From contig NZ_LLXT01000129.1 in assembly GCF_001431625.1 (NCBI RefSeq), positions 1 to 64,000 of the forward strand: DNA of 64,000 nt. The letters are read 5' to 3'. The position numbers and the translations under genes are program-made. The notes under the pieces are model-generated. The model saw nothing but the letters and a program-made list of their open reading frames with translations. It did no database searches and was not told where the DNA came from. Below are positions 28,323 to 37,066 of this stretch, in pieces (the first letter of the stretch is position 1; each line of letters starts with the position of its first letter). Source of the DNA: Stenotrophomonas geniculata ATCC 19374 = JCM 13324. Its GTDB lineage: Bacteria; Pseudomonadota; Gammaproteobacteria; Xanthomonadales; Xanthomonadaceae.

Positions 28323-29459
28323 GTGCAATACGCACCCCCTACGTCGTTCATCACCGTCTTGAGCCAGCTGTTCTCGCCGATTTCGTTCGGCCCCCTGACC
28401 CTGTCCAACCGCATCGTCATCGCGCCGATGTGCCAGTACTCCGCCGAAGACGGTCGCGCCAGCGACTGGCACGCCATGCACCTGGGCAACCTGGCGCAGT
28501 CGGGCGCTGGCCTGCTGATCCTGGAAGCCACCGCGGTCGAGCCGCGCGGCCGCATCAGCTGGGCCGATCTGGGCCTGTGGGACGACGGTACCGAAGCCGC
28601 GTTGGCACAGGTGCTGGCCAGCGTCCGCCGCTGGTCGCCGATGCCGCTGGGCATCCAGCTCGGCCACGCCGGCCGCAAGGCCTCGGTGAAGCGCCCGTGG
28701 GACGGCGGCGGCCAGTTGCCAGCCGATGATGCGCGTGGCTGGTCCACCGTGGCGCCGTCGCCGCTGCCGTTCCATGCCGGCGATCCGGCACCGCAGGAAC
28801 TGGACGAGGCCGGCATCGCCGAGGTCATCGCCGCCTTCGCCGCCAGTGCGGTGCGCGCCGAGCGCCTGGGCTTCGAGCTGATCGAGCTGCATGCCGCGCA
28901 CGGCTATCTGCTGCACCAGTTCCTGTCGCCGCTGAGCAACCGCCGCACCGATGGCTATGGTGGCTCGCTGCCGAACCGCCTGCGCCTGCTGGTGGAAGTG
29001 TTCGACGCGGTGCGTGCGGCAGTGTCCGACAAGGTCGCCGTGGGTGTACGCATTTCCGCCAGCGACTGGGTCGACGGTGGTTGGGATCTGGTGCAGAGCG
29101 AAGCGCTGGCCCAGGTGCTGGACGCGCGCGGCTGCAATTTCCTGCATGTCTCCAGCGGCGGCCTGGACGAGCGCCAGAAGATCACCGTCGGCCCGGGCTA
29201 CCAGGTGCCGTTCGCGGCGGCGATCAAGGCCAAGGTGCGCATGCCGGTCATCGCTGTGGGCATGATCACCGAGCCCGAGCAGGCCGAATCGATCCTGCGC
29301 CATCGCCACGCCGATGCCGTGGCCCTGGCGCGCGGCATCCTCTACGACCCGCGCTGGCCGTGGCATGCCGCCGCCGCGCTGCGCGACAGCGTGGAACCGG
29401 CGCCGCAGTACCTGCGCTGCGAGCCGCGCGACGCGCGCGGCGTGTTCAAGGCGCGCTGA
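28323..29459 (+). CDS. NADH:flavin oxidoreductase, Old Yellow Enzyme (YqjM type)
   Basis: FMN ene-reductase of up to 378 residues. The YqjM-type cysteine is in APMCQYSAEDG, the substrate histidine pair in ELHAAHGYLLHQFLSPLSN, followed by RRTDGYGGSLPNRLRL; the C-terminus has AVALARGILYDPRWPWHAA. These enzymes reduce activated C=C bonds, often as detoxification. Start uncertain: GTG 28323 or TTG 28359 (giving MSQLFSPISFGPL, the usual family beginning); neither has a clear ribosome site. Confidence 0.9.
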   Translation: MQYAPPTSFITVLSQLFSPISFGPLTLSNRIVIAPMCQYSAEDGRASDWHAMHLGNLAQSGAGLLILEATAVEPRGRISWADLGLWDDGTEAALAQVLASVRRWSPMPLGIQLGHAGRKASVKRPWDGGGQLPADDARGWSTVAPSPLPFHAGDPAPQELDEAGIAEVIAAFAASAVRAERLGFELIELHAAHGYLLHQFLSPLSNRRTDGYGGSLPNRLRLLVEVFDAVRAAVSDKVAVGVRISASDWVDGGWDLVQSEALAQVLDARGCNFLHVSSGGLDERQKITVGPGYQVPFAAAIKAKVRMPVIAVGMITEPEQAESILRHRHADAVALARGILYDPRWPWHAAAALRDSVEPAPQYLRCEPRDARGVFKAR

Positions 29460-29462
29460 GGC

Positions 29463-30374
29463 TCACACCCGCCAGGCCGGCGCCATGCCGGCCTGCAGGT
29501 GCTCGAACAGCGCGCGGATCTTGGCGGTGAAGTCGCGGCGGTCGCTGACGCAGAAATAGACCTCCATCGGCTCCGGGCGCCACGCCGTGTCGGCGCCGAA
29601 CACCGCCTGCAGGCGGCCATCGCGCAGGTAGGGCTCGGCCACGAATGCGGCCAGCCGGGTGATGCCGGCACCGGTCGCGGCAAGCGTTGCCAGTGCATCG
29701 ATGTCATCGCAGACCATGCTCGGCGGCAGTGCGGCGTCCACGCGCTGGCCATCCTTCAGCAGGCCCCAGCGCAGCGGCCGGCCATCGGTGGGGAAGCGGT
29801 GCAGCAGCCCGCGATGACCGCTCAGCTCGGAGGGCTGCTGCGGGGTGCCGTGCGCTTTCAGATAGGCCGGCGAGGCACAGAACACGAAGGGCACGCGTGC
29901 CAGCTGCCGTGCGACCACGCCATCTTCCAGCTGCGCACCGATGCGGATGCTGGCATCCACCGCTTCCGGGCCATGCTGCACGGCGCGGTCGGTCAGGCGC
30001 AGCTCCAGCTGCAGTTGTGGGTAACGCTGCTGCAGTGAAGGCAGCAAGGGGGCAAGCACATGGCGACCGAAGGCGCTGCTGCTGGCGATGCGCAGCGGCC
30101 CGGCCGGCTCGATGTCACCGGCAGTGACCATCGCCTGCGCGCGCGCCAGGTCGGCTTCGATGTGGCGCACCTGCGCCAGGTACAGCGCGCCGGCCTCGCT
30201 GAGGGCCAACTGGCGCGTACTTCGGTTCAGCAACCGTACCCCCAGATGCGCCTCCAGCCGGTTGATGTTCTGGCCGACTGCGGTGGCGCTGATGCCAAGG
30301 ATGCGGGCCGCGGCGGCAATGCTGCCGGTCTCTGCGGTGCGGGTGAAGCTGCGGATCAGTTGCAACAGGTTCAT
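29463..30374 (-). CDS. LysR-family regulator (CrgA-like group)
   Basis: 303 residues: HTH at about 6-60 (IRSFTRTAETGSIAAAARIL, AVGQNINRLEAHLGVRLLNR), effector domain with RIASSSAFGRHVLAPLLP and VDASIRIG. It faces the Old Yellow Enzyme gene tail to tail (3 bp apart) and diverges from purU. Target unknown; LysR proteins of this group usually control a neighbouring oxidoreductase or transporter. Confidence 0.85.
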   Translation of the reverse strand: MNLLQLIRSFTRTAETGSIAAAARILGISATAVGQNINRLEAHLGVRLLNRSTRQLALSEAGALYLAQVRHIEADLARAQAMVTAGDIEPAGPLRIASSSAFGRHVLAPLLPSLQQRYPQLQLELRLTDRAVQHGPEAVDASIRIGAQLEDGVVARQLARVPFVFCASPAYLKAHGTPQQPSELSGHRGLLHRFPTDGRPLRWGLLKDGQRVDAALPPSMVCDDIDALATLAATGAGITRLAAFVAEPYLRDGRLQAVFGADTAWRPEPMEVYFCVSDRRDFTAKIRALFEHLQAGMAPAWRV

Positions 30375-30488
30375 GACCGACCAGCTTGCCACGGGGAGTT
30401 CCAAGTATCGCTTGGGACTGAACCAAGCAGGTCGGTTGCATCGGTGACCATCGATCCGGCAGGCAGGTCGCTGCCCTACACTCGAGCC

Positions 30489-31340
30489 ATGCGCCCCGAT
30501 TCCATCCTCACCCTGTCCTGCCCCGACCGTACCGGTATCGTCTACCGCGTGTCCGGCCTGCTGTTCGACCACGGCTGCAACATCCTCGACGCCCAGCAGT
30601 TCGGCGACGAGGAGAGCGGCCGCTTCTTCCTGCGCGTGCATTTCGACCGCGATGCCAGCCTGCCGCTGGAGACCGTGTACGCTGCCATGGCCACGCTTGC
30701 CGAAGGCTTCGGCATGGACTGGCAGCTGCATGATGGCCGCCGCCGCGCACGCCTGCTGGTGCTGGTCAGCAAGCAGGGGCACTGCCTCAACGATCTGCTG
30801 TTCCGTGCCCACAGCGGCCAGTTGAAAGTCGACATCGCGGCAGTGGCGTCCAACCACGCCGATTTCGCGCCATTGGCAGCGTCCTACCAGGTGCCGTTCC
30901 ACCATCTGCCGGTGACCGCCGATACGCGTGCGGTGCAGGAGCAGCAGATCATCGACCTGGTCGAGCGCGAGCGCATCGATCTGGTGGTATTGGCGCGCTA
31001 CATGCAGATCCTGTCACCCACGCTGTGCCGCGCACTGGCCGGCCGTGCGATCAACATCCACCACAGCTTCCTGCCCAGCTTCAAGGGCGCGCAGCCGTAT
31101 CACCAGGCGCACGCGCGCGGGGTCAAGATCATCGGTGCCACCGCGCACTATGTCACCGAGGATCTGGACGAAGGCCCGATCATCGAACAGGACGTGGCCC
31201 GCGTGGACCACGCGATGGCACCGCGCGAACTGGTGCGGCTGGGCAGCGATACCGAATCGCTGGTGCTGGCGCGCGCGGTGCGCCGCCATGTGGAGCACCG
31301 CATCCTGCTCAACGGGCACCGAACGGTGGTGTTCCGGTAA
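30489..31340 (+). CDS. purU: Formyltetrahydrofolate deformylase
   Basis: 283 residues. N-terminal ACT domain (SILTLSCPDRTGIVYRVSGL), then a formyl-transferase-type hydrolase domain with NIHHSFLPSFKGAQPYHQAH (catalytic Asn and His) and VTEDLDEGPII (Asp). It releases formate from 10-formyl-tetrahydrofolate, balancing one-carbon units and feeding formate to PurT. ATG 30489 gives the normal N-terminus. Confidence 0.94.
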   Translation: MRPDSILTLSCPDRTGIVYRVSGLLFDHGCNILDAQQFGDEESGRFFLRVHFDRDASLPLETVYAAMATLAEGFGMDWQLHDGRRRARLLVLVSKQGHCLNDLLFRAHSGQLKVDIAAVASNHADFAPLAASYQVPFHHLPVTADTRAVQEQQIIDLVERERIDLVVLARYMQILSPTLCRALAGRAINIHHSFLPSFKGAQPYHQAHARGVKIIGATAHYVTEDLDEGPIIEQDVARVDHAMAPRELVRLGSDTESLVLARAVRRHVEHRILLNGHRTVVFR

Positions 31341-31349
31341 TCGCCCATC

Positions 31350-31540
31350 CCGCGTCCGCCGGGCATGGCCCGGCACTACCGAATCCTGATTTCATCCAGT
31401 GAAAAGCCCCCGGTTCGGCCGTCCCGCGATCTGTAGGGGGGCGTAGTTGGGGGGCTGGATGAATCGATTGTGTTGTCGTGGGCAGGAGCGCGCAAGCGGC
31501 ATAAGCGACGTGCGCGGTAGCGCCGGGCCATGCCCGGCGG
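31350..31540. repeat. Two SMAG/REP monomers in outward arrangement
   Basis: One monomer ends at CTAC (31376-31379) and another starts at GTAG (31517-31520), so the tetranucleotides face each other over about 140 bp instead of lying at the outside. The bases between them hold no gene. They separate the convergent purU and pncA genes. Confidence 0.55.
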
Positions 31541-31547
31541 TCGCCCG

Positions 31548-32174
31548 TCAGATGATCGCAATCCCCGCCTTGCCCAGCGCCTCGCGCACCATCGTATCGT
31601 TGGCCTCGGTCACCGGCCGGGTCAGCTCCCACAGGAACTTCACCCGGAAGCCGGACTTCACCGCGTCCTGCGCGCTCCACAGTACGCAGTAGTCGCGGGC
31701 CAGGCCGCACACATGCACTTCGCGGATGCGGCGCTCGTGCAGCCAGCCGGCCAGGCCGGTAGCTGGGCGCTCGCCATCGGGGCCATGGTTCTCGCGGAAG
31801 GCGCTGTACGAATCCACCTGTTGGCGCGTGCCCTTGCGCAGGATCAGGTCGGCCACGGTCCAGTCCACGCCCGGGTGCAGGGCGGCACCGGCGCTGCCCT
31901 GCACGCAGTGGTCCGGCCATAGGGTCTGCGGCTGCGCGTGCAGCAGGATGGTCTCGAAGGGGCGTTGGCCGGGGTGCTGGCTGGCGAACGAGGCATGGTC
32001 GGCCGGGTGCCAGTCCTGTGTCGCCACCACGGTGCGGTAGCGGCGCTGCGCCAGCAGACCGGCAATCGGTACCACCAGCGCATCGCCCTGGTCGCAGGCC
32101 AGCGTACCGCCGGGCATGAAGTCTGGCTGCAGGTCGATCACCAGCAGGGCGACATCGGCGGGCAGGGCGGTCAT
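31548..32174 (-). CDS. pncA: Nicotinamidase
   Basis: 208 residues; hydrolyses nicotinamide to nicotinate for NAD salvage. Catalytic Asp in LLVIDLQPDFMPGG, Lys in LILRKGT, Cys in CGLARDYCVLWSAQDA; metal ligands in TQDWHPADHASFASQHPG. It also converts pyrazinamide in other bacteria. It is 56 bp downstream of queH on the same strand and may share its transcript, including the cobalamin riboswitch control. Confidence 0.94.
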   Translation of the reverse strand: MTALPADVALLVIDLQPDFMPGGTLACDQGDALVVPIAGLLAQRRYRTVVATQDWHPADHASFASQHPGQRPFETILLHAQPQTLWPDHCVQGSAGAALHPGVDWTVADLILRKGTRQQVDSYSAFRENHGPDGERPATGLAGWLHERRIREVHVCGLARDYCVLWSAQDAVKSGFRVKFLWELTRPVTEANDTMVREALGKAGIAII

Positions 32175-32230
32175 GGCAGGTCCACTACAACGTGAAGGGG
32201 CGACCAGCGTGGCCGCCCCGGCGGCACAGG

Positions 32231-32902
32231 TCAATCGCCCTGCGGCGTCCCAGCGTCCTGCCCGTAGTACAGCAGGCCGATCTTGATCCGCTCACGGCCA
32301 TTCTCGCGGCGATGGCGGTTGGCATCGCGCAGCGAGTACACGCAGCCGCAGTACTCCTGCTGGTAGAACTGCTCGCGCTTGCTGATCTCGATCATGCGGC
32401 TGGCACCGCCGCCCTTGCGCCAGTTGTAGTCCCAGTACTGCAGGCCCTCGTAGCGCGACGCGGCGCGGATGCCGCAGTCGTTGATCTGCGCCATGTTCTT
32501 CCAGCGCGAGATGCCCAGCGAAGAACTGATGGTGTCATAGCCGTGTTCGTGCGCGTACAGCGCAGTGCGCTCGAAACGCATGTCGAAGCACATCGTGCAG
32601 CGGATGCCGCGTTCGGGCTCGTTCTCCATGCCGCGCGCACGGCTGAACCAGTTGTCGGTGTCGTAGTCGCAGTCGATGAACGGGATGCCGTGCTGCTCGG
32701 CGAAGCGGATGTTCTCCTGCTTGCGCAGCTCGTATTCCCTCACCGGGTGGATGTTGGGGTTGTAGAAGAAGATCGCGTAGTCGATCCCGGAGGCGGTGAT
32801 CGCCTCCATCACTTCGCCGGAGCAGGGCGCGCAGCATGAATGCAGCAGCAGGCGCTTGCCGTCGGCGGGCAGGGTCAGGGTGGGACGTTGGAGCTCGGTC
32901 AT
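32231..32902 (-). CDS. queH: Epoxyqueuosine reductase QueH (cobalamin-independent)
   Basis: Last step of queuosine synthesis in tRNA: epoxyqueuosine to queuosine. 223 residues with the conserved QueH (former DUF208) cysteines: [11 protein letters not shown] near the N-terminus, [16 protein letters not shown] in the middle and [16 protein letters not shown] near the end, which hold an Fe-S cluster and non-haem iron. ATG 32902 fits the family N-terminus; a longer frame to 32944 would run into the leader hairpin. A cobalamin riboswitch precedes it at 33096-33294, which makes sense if QueH replaces the B12-dependent QueG when B12 is short. Confidence 0.93.
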   Translation of the reverse strand: MTELQRPTLTLPADGKRLLLHSCCAPCSGEVMEAITASGIDYAIFFYNPNIHPVREYELRKQENIRFAEQHGIPFIDCDYDTDNWFSRARGMENEPERGIRCTMCFDMRFERTALYAHEHGYDTISSSLGISRWKNMAQINDCGIRAASRYEGLQYWDYNWRKGGGASRMIEISKREQFYQQEYCGCVYSLRDANRHRRENGRERIKIGLLYYGQDAGTPQGD

Positions 32903-32913
32903 CGTCAGGTACC

Positions 32914-32946
32914 GCATGGACCGCCGGCAACGGCGGTGGCCCATGC
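32914..32946 (-). promoter_or_regulatory. Expression-platform hairpin before queH
   Basis: On the minus strand GCATGG...ACCGCCG pairs with CGGCGGT...CCATGC, a stem of about 13 bp that ends 11 bases before the queH ATG and has no T-run. It would cover the ribosome entry region, so translational control by the riboswitch upstream is the likely mode. Confidence 0.5.
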
Positions 32947-33095
32947 ATCAGCGCGTGGGTGAACAGGTCTGGCCGGATACCGTGAAAAGGACGCGCGCGG
33001 CCGCATCGCCTGCACGCGCAGGACAACGACGGCCCCGGCAACCTCCCCGCGGAGATTCCAGGTCGAATCAGGGGACGGTCGTGTCCCCCGGCCGG

Positions 33096-33294
33096 GGCCG
33101 GTATTCGGGCTGATGGACACGGGCCGCAGCCCACCTACTACCTGCCGCTTCCCAGGCGCGAGCCCAGTGCTGTTGGCAGGATTCGTTTCCATTCACCGCT
33201 GCGGGGCAGCTCCGGAATGGGCGCGCGAGGCGCCTTCACCGGATTCCCGTTTAAATCCCGGCCGCCATCAATGCCACGGCCGGGATACCTTCGG
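33096..33294 (-). promoter_or_regulatory. Cobalamin riboswitch upstream of queH
   Basis: Read 5' to 3' on the minus strand the conserved blocks appear in the right order: GGTATCCCGGCC paired with GGCCGGGAT, then TTTAAACGGGAATCCGGTGA, CCGGAGCTGCCCCGCAGCGG, GCACTGG and GCGCCTGGGAAGCGGC, and a closing GCCCGAATACC. These are the TTAAA-GGGAA-CGGTG, GCTGCCCCCGC and B12-box parts of the cobalamin (AdoCbl-type) aptamer. The next gene downstream on that strand is queH, 194 bp away, with pncA behind it. The divergent lipase gene is on the other strand and is not in its path. The transcription start should be 5' of 33300. Confidence 0.9.
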
Positions 33295-33420
33295 CGTGCC
33301 CACGGTGGACGCGTCGAGGCCAATGGTCAAGGGCCAATCAAAGCGCAGGGCTGTGGCTCGTTTCTCAGGCTGTGAGAGCCCCTCTTGCCATACTGTGCAT
33401 CGACAGACGGGAGGTGGCTC

Positions 33421-35295
33421 GTGGCGGCGAAGTACTGCGATCTGGTCATGAAAGGCGGCATCACCAGCGGCATCGTGTACCCCAATGCGGTACTGGCGCT
33501 GGCGCGCGAGTATCGCTTCAAGAGCATCGGCGGCACCTCGGCCGGCGCCATCGCTGCGGCGGTGGCGGCCGCGGCAGCCTGCGGTGATCGCCGCCAGCAG
33601 GCGGGCGAGCACCTGCCTGGCGATGCCGGCTATGGCGGGTTGTCGGCGGTGTCGGCGCAGCTGTCGCGGCGCGGCTTCATCTACAGCCTGTTCCAGCCGG
33701 CACGGGGCGCGCGTGCGGCCTATCGGCTGCTGGTGGTACTGACCGGCAATGCCCGCCTGCCGCACAAGCTGCTGTGCCTGGCCGTTGCCGTGTTCGAGAT
33801 CGCGCCGCTGGAAGTGCTGGTGTCGCTGGCGCTGCTGCTCGGCCTGGGCTGGTGGGGTGGTGGCTGGAGCGGCGTGGCCGCCACGCTGCTGCCGTCGCTG
33901 CTGTGCGCTTACGGTGCCGGCGTGGCCGGTGCCGCGCTGCGGGTGGCGCGGGTGGCGCGGCGCAATCTGCTGGGCCTGTGCAGCGGCCTCGGCCGTGATG
34001 CACGCAAGCCGGCGTTGACCGAGTGGCTGCACGAGCGCCTGCAGCAGTTGTCCGGCAAGCCGCTGGATGCACCGCTTACCTTCGCCGACCTGCACGATGC
34101 ACCGCGCTATGCCGGCGAGCCGGACAGCCCGCATGCGATCAGCCTGCAGATGATCACCACCTGCGTGTCGCACAACGAGCCGCGTACGCTGCCGCTGGGT
34201 GGCGCGCAGTTCTGGTTCCTGCGCGAGGAGTTCGAGCAGCTGTTCCCGTCCAGCGTGGTGCAGTGGCTGGTGGATCAAGCTGGCCCGCCGTTGGAGGTGG
34301 AGGGGCGACGGTACTACCACCTGCCGCAGGGCCCGAAGCTGCCGGTGCTGGTGGCCACGCGCATGAGCCTGAGCTTCCCGTTGCTGATCAGCGCGGTGCC
34401 GCTGCATGAGCCCTCGCGGCGCGAGCGTCGCTGCGAACCCACCGCGCCTGCCGCCGACCAGGAGCACAACGTGGCCGACAGCATGGAAGGGCTGACCAGT
34501 GCCGGGCAGACCTGTGGCCCGGTGATCACCGCCTTCCGCATCTGCTGGTTCTCCGATGGCGGCATCAGCAGCAACTTCCCGATCCATCTGTTCGATGCCG
34601 CCTTGCCGCGCTGGCCGACCTTCGCCATCAACCTGGTCTACCCGCAGCACGCTGAAGAGGTGGGACACGGCAGCAGCGGCCGCCAGTCGCTGGAACACGC
34701 GGTGTTCCTGCCCACCGAAAACCGTCATGGCTGGCAGCGCACCTATCAGTCGATCGCCACGCCGTTGGCGGCCGCGGAACTGGGGCGTTTCCTGTTCGCG
34801 GTGGTGGCGACCATGCAGAACTGGCGCGATCTGCTGCAGGCGCGCGCGCCGGGTTACCGCGACCGCATCGTGCACGTCAGCCTGCAGGGCGACGAAGGCG
34901 GCATGAACCTGGACATGCCGCAGGAGGTGCTGACCCGCATCGCCGACAAGGGCAGCCTGGCGGGCGCGCGCTTCTGCTCATTCTCGTTCGAGAACCACTA
35001 CTGGATCCGCTGGCGCAACCTGGCCTCGGCCTACCAGCGCTACACGCTGGAAGTGGCGCGCACCGATGACCCGGCGCAGCAGGTGCTGGCCTACCGCGCG
35101 GCGTACGCGATGGTTGCCACTGGCCAGCCGACGCCACCGTCATACAAGCTGGGTTCGGAAGACAAGCGGCTGGCCTCGCAGCAGCTGTGGGGGTTGATGG
35201 TCGAACAGGGTCGCAGCTGGGAGGACCTCGGCCCCGACCTCACCGACGGCGCACCGCGCCCGTTGCCGCAGATGAAGGTGACGCCGATCTACTGA
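33421..35295 (+). CDS. Patatin-like phospholipase with hydrophobic insert
   Basis: 624 residues. Patatin catalytic features: a glycine-rich oxyanion loop VMKGGITSGIVYP, nucleophile elbow GGTSAGAI (serine in GTSAG), and the aspartate of the dyad in SDGGISSNFPIHLFD about 400 residues later. In between, roughly residues 110-190, is a strongly hydrophobic stretch (LLCLAVAVFEIAPLEVLVSL, LALLLGLGWWGGG) that suggests membrane attachment. The GTG at 33421 follows GGGAGGTGGCTC and is preferred to TTG 33385. Substrate not known. It diverges from the queH leader. Confidence 0.85.
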   Translation: MAAKYCDLVMKGGITSGIVYPNAVLALAREYRFKSIGGTSAGAIAAAVAAAAACGDRRQQAGEHLPGDAGYGGLSAVSAQLSRRGFIYSLFQPARGARAAYRLLVVLTGNARLPHKLLCLAVAVFEIAPLEVLVSLALLLGLGWWGGGWSGVAATLLPSLLCAYGAGVAGAALRVARVARRNLLGLCSGLGRDARKPALTEWLHERLQQLSGKPLDAPLTFADLHDAPRYAGEPDSPHAISLQMITTCVSHNEPRTLPLGGAQFWFLREEFEQLFPSSVVQWLVDQAGPPLEVEGRRYYHLPQGPKLPVLVATRMSLSFPLLISAVPLHEPSRRERRCEPTAPAADQEHNVADSMEGLTSAGQTCGPVITAFRICWFSDGGISSNFPIHLFDAALPRWPTFAINLVYPQHAEEVGHGSSGRQSLEHAVFLPTENRHGWQRTYQSIATPLAAAELGRFLFAVVATMQNWRDLLQARAPGYRDRIVHVSLQGDEGGMNLDMPQEVLTRIADKGSLAGARFCSFSFENHYWIRWRNLASAYQRYTLEVARTDDPAQQVLAYRAAYAMVATGQPTPPSYKLGSEDKRLASQQLWGLMVEQGRSWEDLGPDLTDGAPRPLPQMKVTPIY

Positions 35296-35299
35296 CCCG

Positions 35300-35354
35300 G
35301 TAGTAGATCCACGCCTTGCGTGGATCCACCGTGTCGACCAAGGTCGACACCTAC
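35300..35354. repeat. SMAG/REP-like element with GTGTCGACC palindrome
   Basis: Starts GTAGTAGATCCACGCC, carries a GATCCACG/CGTGGATC stem and the 9-bp palindrome GTGTCGACC-AA-GGTCGACAC (35331-35350), and ends CTAC. It is the counterpart of the palindrome at 61-80. Confidence 0.65.
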
Positions 35355-35389
35355 CAGAGCAATACGTCGTTCCGACAGATGGAAGGAAA

Positions 35390-35590
35390 CTGTCGAAGGC
35401 GGGGTGGTGTCGGATTGCGGGGTGTCCGCGGCATGGATGCCGCGGCCAAGCCCCCAGGGACGGGTTCACGGCGTCCCCGCAATCCGACACCGCCCCGCCA
35501 TCCCACGGAACGCCAGCTTTTGCTGTTGCTGTTGCTTCGGCTTCGGCTTCGGCAGGTGCAGGGCGCAGCCCTGCCGAACCAACCCTACCG
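35390..35590 (+). repeat. Long-hairpin dispersed element (copy B)
   Basis: Same architecture as 175-375. The 25-bp stem lies at 35398-35422 and 35475-35499 with one G.T pair; its middle reads TGTCGGATT/AATCCGACA where copy A reads GGTCCGGTT/AACCGGACC. The inner part has GCGGCATGGATGCCGC. The element ends at the stop of the regulator gene, just as copy A ends at a LysR stop. Confidence 0.65.
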
Positions 35591-36952
35591 CCCCGGCAAT
35601 TGCGCGAACGCGCGCTGCATGCAGTCCTCGCGCGGGCACACCCGGCAGCCCGGGCCAATCGACACCGAATTGCCCGGGCTCTGCACATCCAGCCCCAGCG
35701 AATACACCAGCCGCTCGGCATGCTGCAGGTCGCAGCCCAGCGCCACCGCGAAGGTCTTGCGCGGCTGGCCATGCCCCACCGGCCCGCTGCTGACCTGCCG
35801 TGCCAGCCAGAAATGGCGGCGCCCATCGGGCATGCGCGCCGTCTGCGTAAGGATGCGCCCGGGCTGGTTGAACGCCTCGTAGACGATCCACAGCGGGCAC
35901 GACCCACCCACCTGCGAGAAATGGAAATCGGTGGCCGAATGGCGCTTGGACACATTGCCCGCACGGTCCACGCGGATGAAGAAGAACGGCAGCCCCGGCG
36001 CACTGCGCCGTGCCAGTGTGCTCAGCCGATGGCACACCGCCTCGAAGCCGACGCCGAACTGATGCGCCAGCAGTTCGATGTCGTAGCTGCTGGCCTCGGC
36101 CGCACGCAGGAAGCGCATGTACGGCATGACCAGCGCGCCGGCGAAATAGTTCGACAGGCCGATGCGCGCCTGCGCGATGCGTGCCTCATCGGTGAAGCCG
36201 GCACGCGCCACCACCGCATCGATCTGCGGCAGGTAGCCGTGCAGGGCCAGTTCGGCGGCCATCTGGAACGCCTGCTGGCCCGGTTCCAGGTAATCGGGCA
36301 GCCACAGCCGCCGTGCACCGGCATCGAACTGGCGCTTCTCGCGCCCGGCCTGCAGCGCCGCCACTTCCACCAGCACGCCATGGCGGTCGGCCAGCAGCTG
36401 GCGCAGGCGTGGTGCCACATGCCCGGGCGACAGCCCCCACTCGGCGAACAGGCGCTCGGCCAGTTCGTCCAGCTCGGGGATGTGGTTGTGCATGCGGTTG
36501 AAGAACTCGCGCACCTGGTCACCGGCGGGCAGGGTGCTGCCGGCACCCGGCTCGCCCAGCTGGAATTCCAGGGCGGCGGCATGTTCGCGCAGCGCCAGGT
36601 GGCGCCGATGCAGGTCCAGCAGGGCGCGGCTGACCTGCGGCAGGTTGCCGGCCAAGGCGCGCAGCTCGGTCGCGCTCACCTCCGCCAGGCCCAGGTCGCG
36701 CAGGGTCTCGCCCAGTGCCTCCTGCAGTGCGGCGGGCTCATCTTCGTCGAACAGCGAGGAAACGTCGCCCAACACCTCACCCAGCTTCTTCTGCACCGCC
36801 GGCGTCAACGGGCGCTTGTTACGCTCGATCTGGTTCAGGTAGCTGGCCGACAGCCCCAGCGCACGTGCCAGGTCGGCCTGGCTATAGCCGCGCTGTTCGC
36901 GCAGCCGCAGCAGGCGCAGGCCAAGTTGACGCTGGGTGGCTGAATAATTCAC
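35585..36952 (-). CDS. ScfR/RamB-type regulator (HTH_3, IrrE-like, DUF2083)
   Basis: 455 residues. Residues 8-62 form an XRE helix-turn-helix (GLRLLRLREQRGYSQADLAR, LGLSASYLNQIERNKRPLTP). The centre has an ImmA/IrrE-like region (RQFDAGARRLWLPDYLEPGQ, QMAAELALHGY), and the C-terminus a DUF2083 part ending GPGCRVCPREDCMQRAF, whose cysteines may bind an Fe-S cluster as in mycobacterial PrpR. Relatives (RamB, PrpR) sense short-chain acyl-CoA and control propionate and glyoxylate genes. It is divergent from the valine operon with 114 bp between starts and probably controls it. Confidence 0.88.
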   Translation of the reverse strand: MNYSATQRQLGLRLLRLREQRGYSQADLARALGLSASYLNQIERNKRPLTPAVQKKLGEVLGDVSSLFDEDEPAALQEALGETLRDLGLAEVSATELRALAGNLPQVSRALLDLHRRHLALREHAAALEFQLGEPGAGSTLPAGDQVREFFNRMHNHIPELDELAERLFAEWGLSPGHVAPRLRQLLADRHGVLVEVAALQAGREKRQFDAGARRLWLPDYLEPGQQAFQMAAELALHGYLPQIDAVVARAGFTDEARIAQARIGLSNYFAGALVMPYMRFLRAAEASSYDIELLAHQFGVGFEAVCHRLSTLARRSAPGLPFFFIRVDRAGNVSKRHSATDFHFSQVGGSCPLWIVYEAFNQPGRILTQTARMPDGRRHFWLARQVSSGPVGHGQPRKTFAVALGCDLQHAERLVYSLGLDVQSPGNSVSIGPGCRVCPREDCMQRAFAQLPGR

Positions 36953-37066
36953 AGAATTAACATGAATCGTCTGGCGTGTTGGCCAGATTAAGCGGATTCA
37001 GCCCGGAAATCGAGGTGGGTGCTGTGAATAATGCCAAGCATCTTTCGAGCCCGTGGGATTGTCATC

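Noticed and set aside
33113-33451. 112-codon plus-strand frame across the riboswitch
   Set aside because: It lies over the cobalamin aptamer of the other strand and has no family features; the lipase start at 33421 is supported by a ribosome site.
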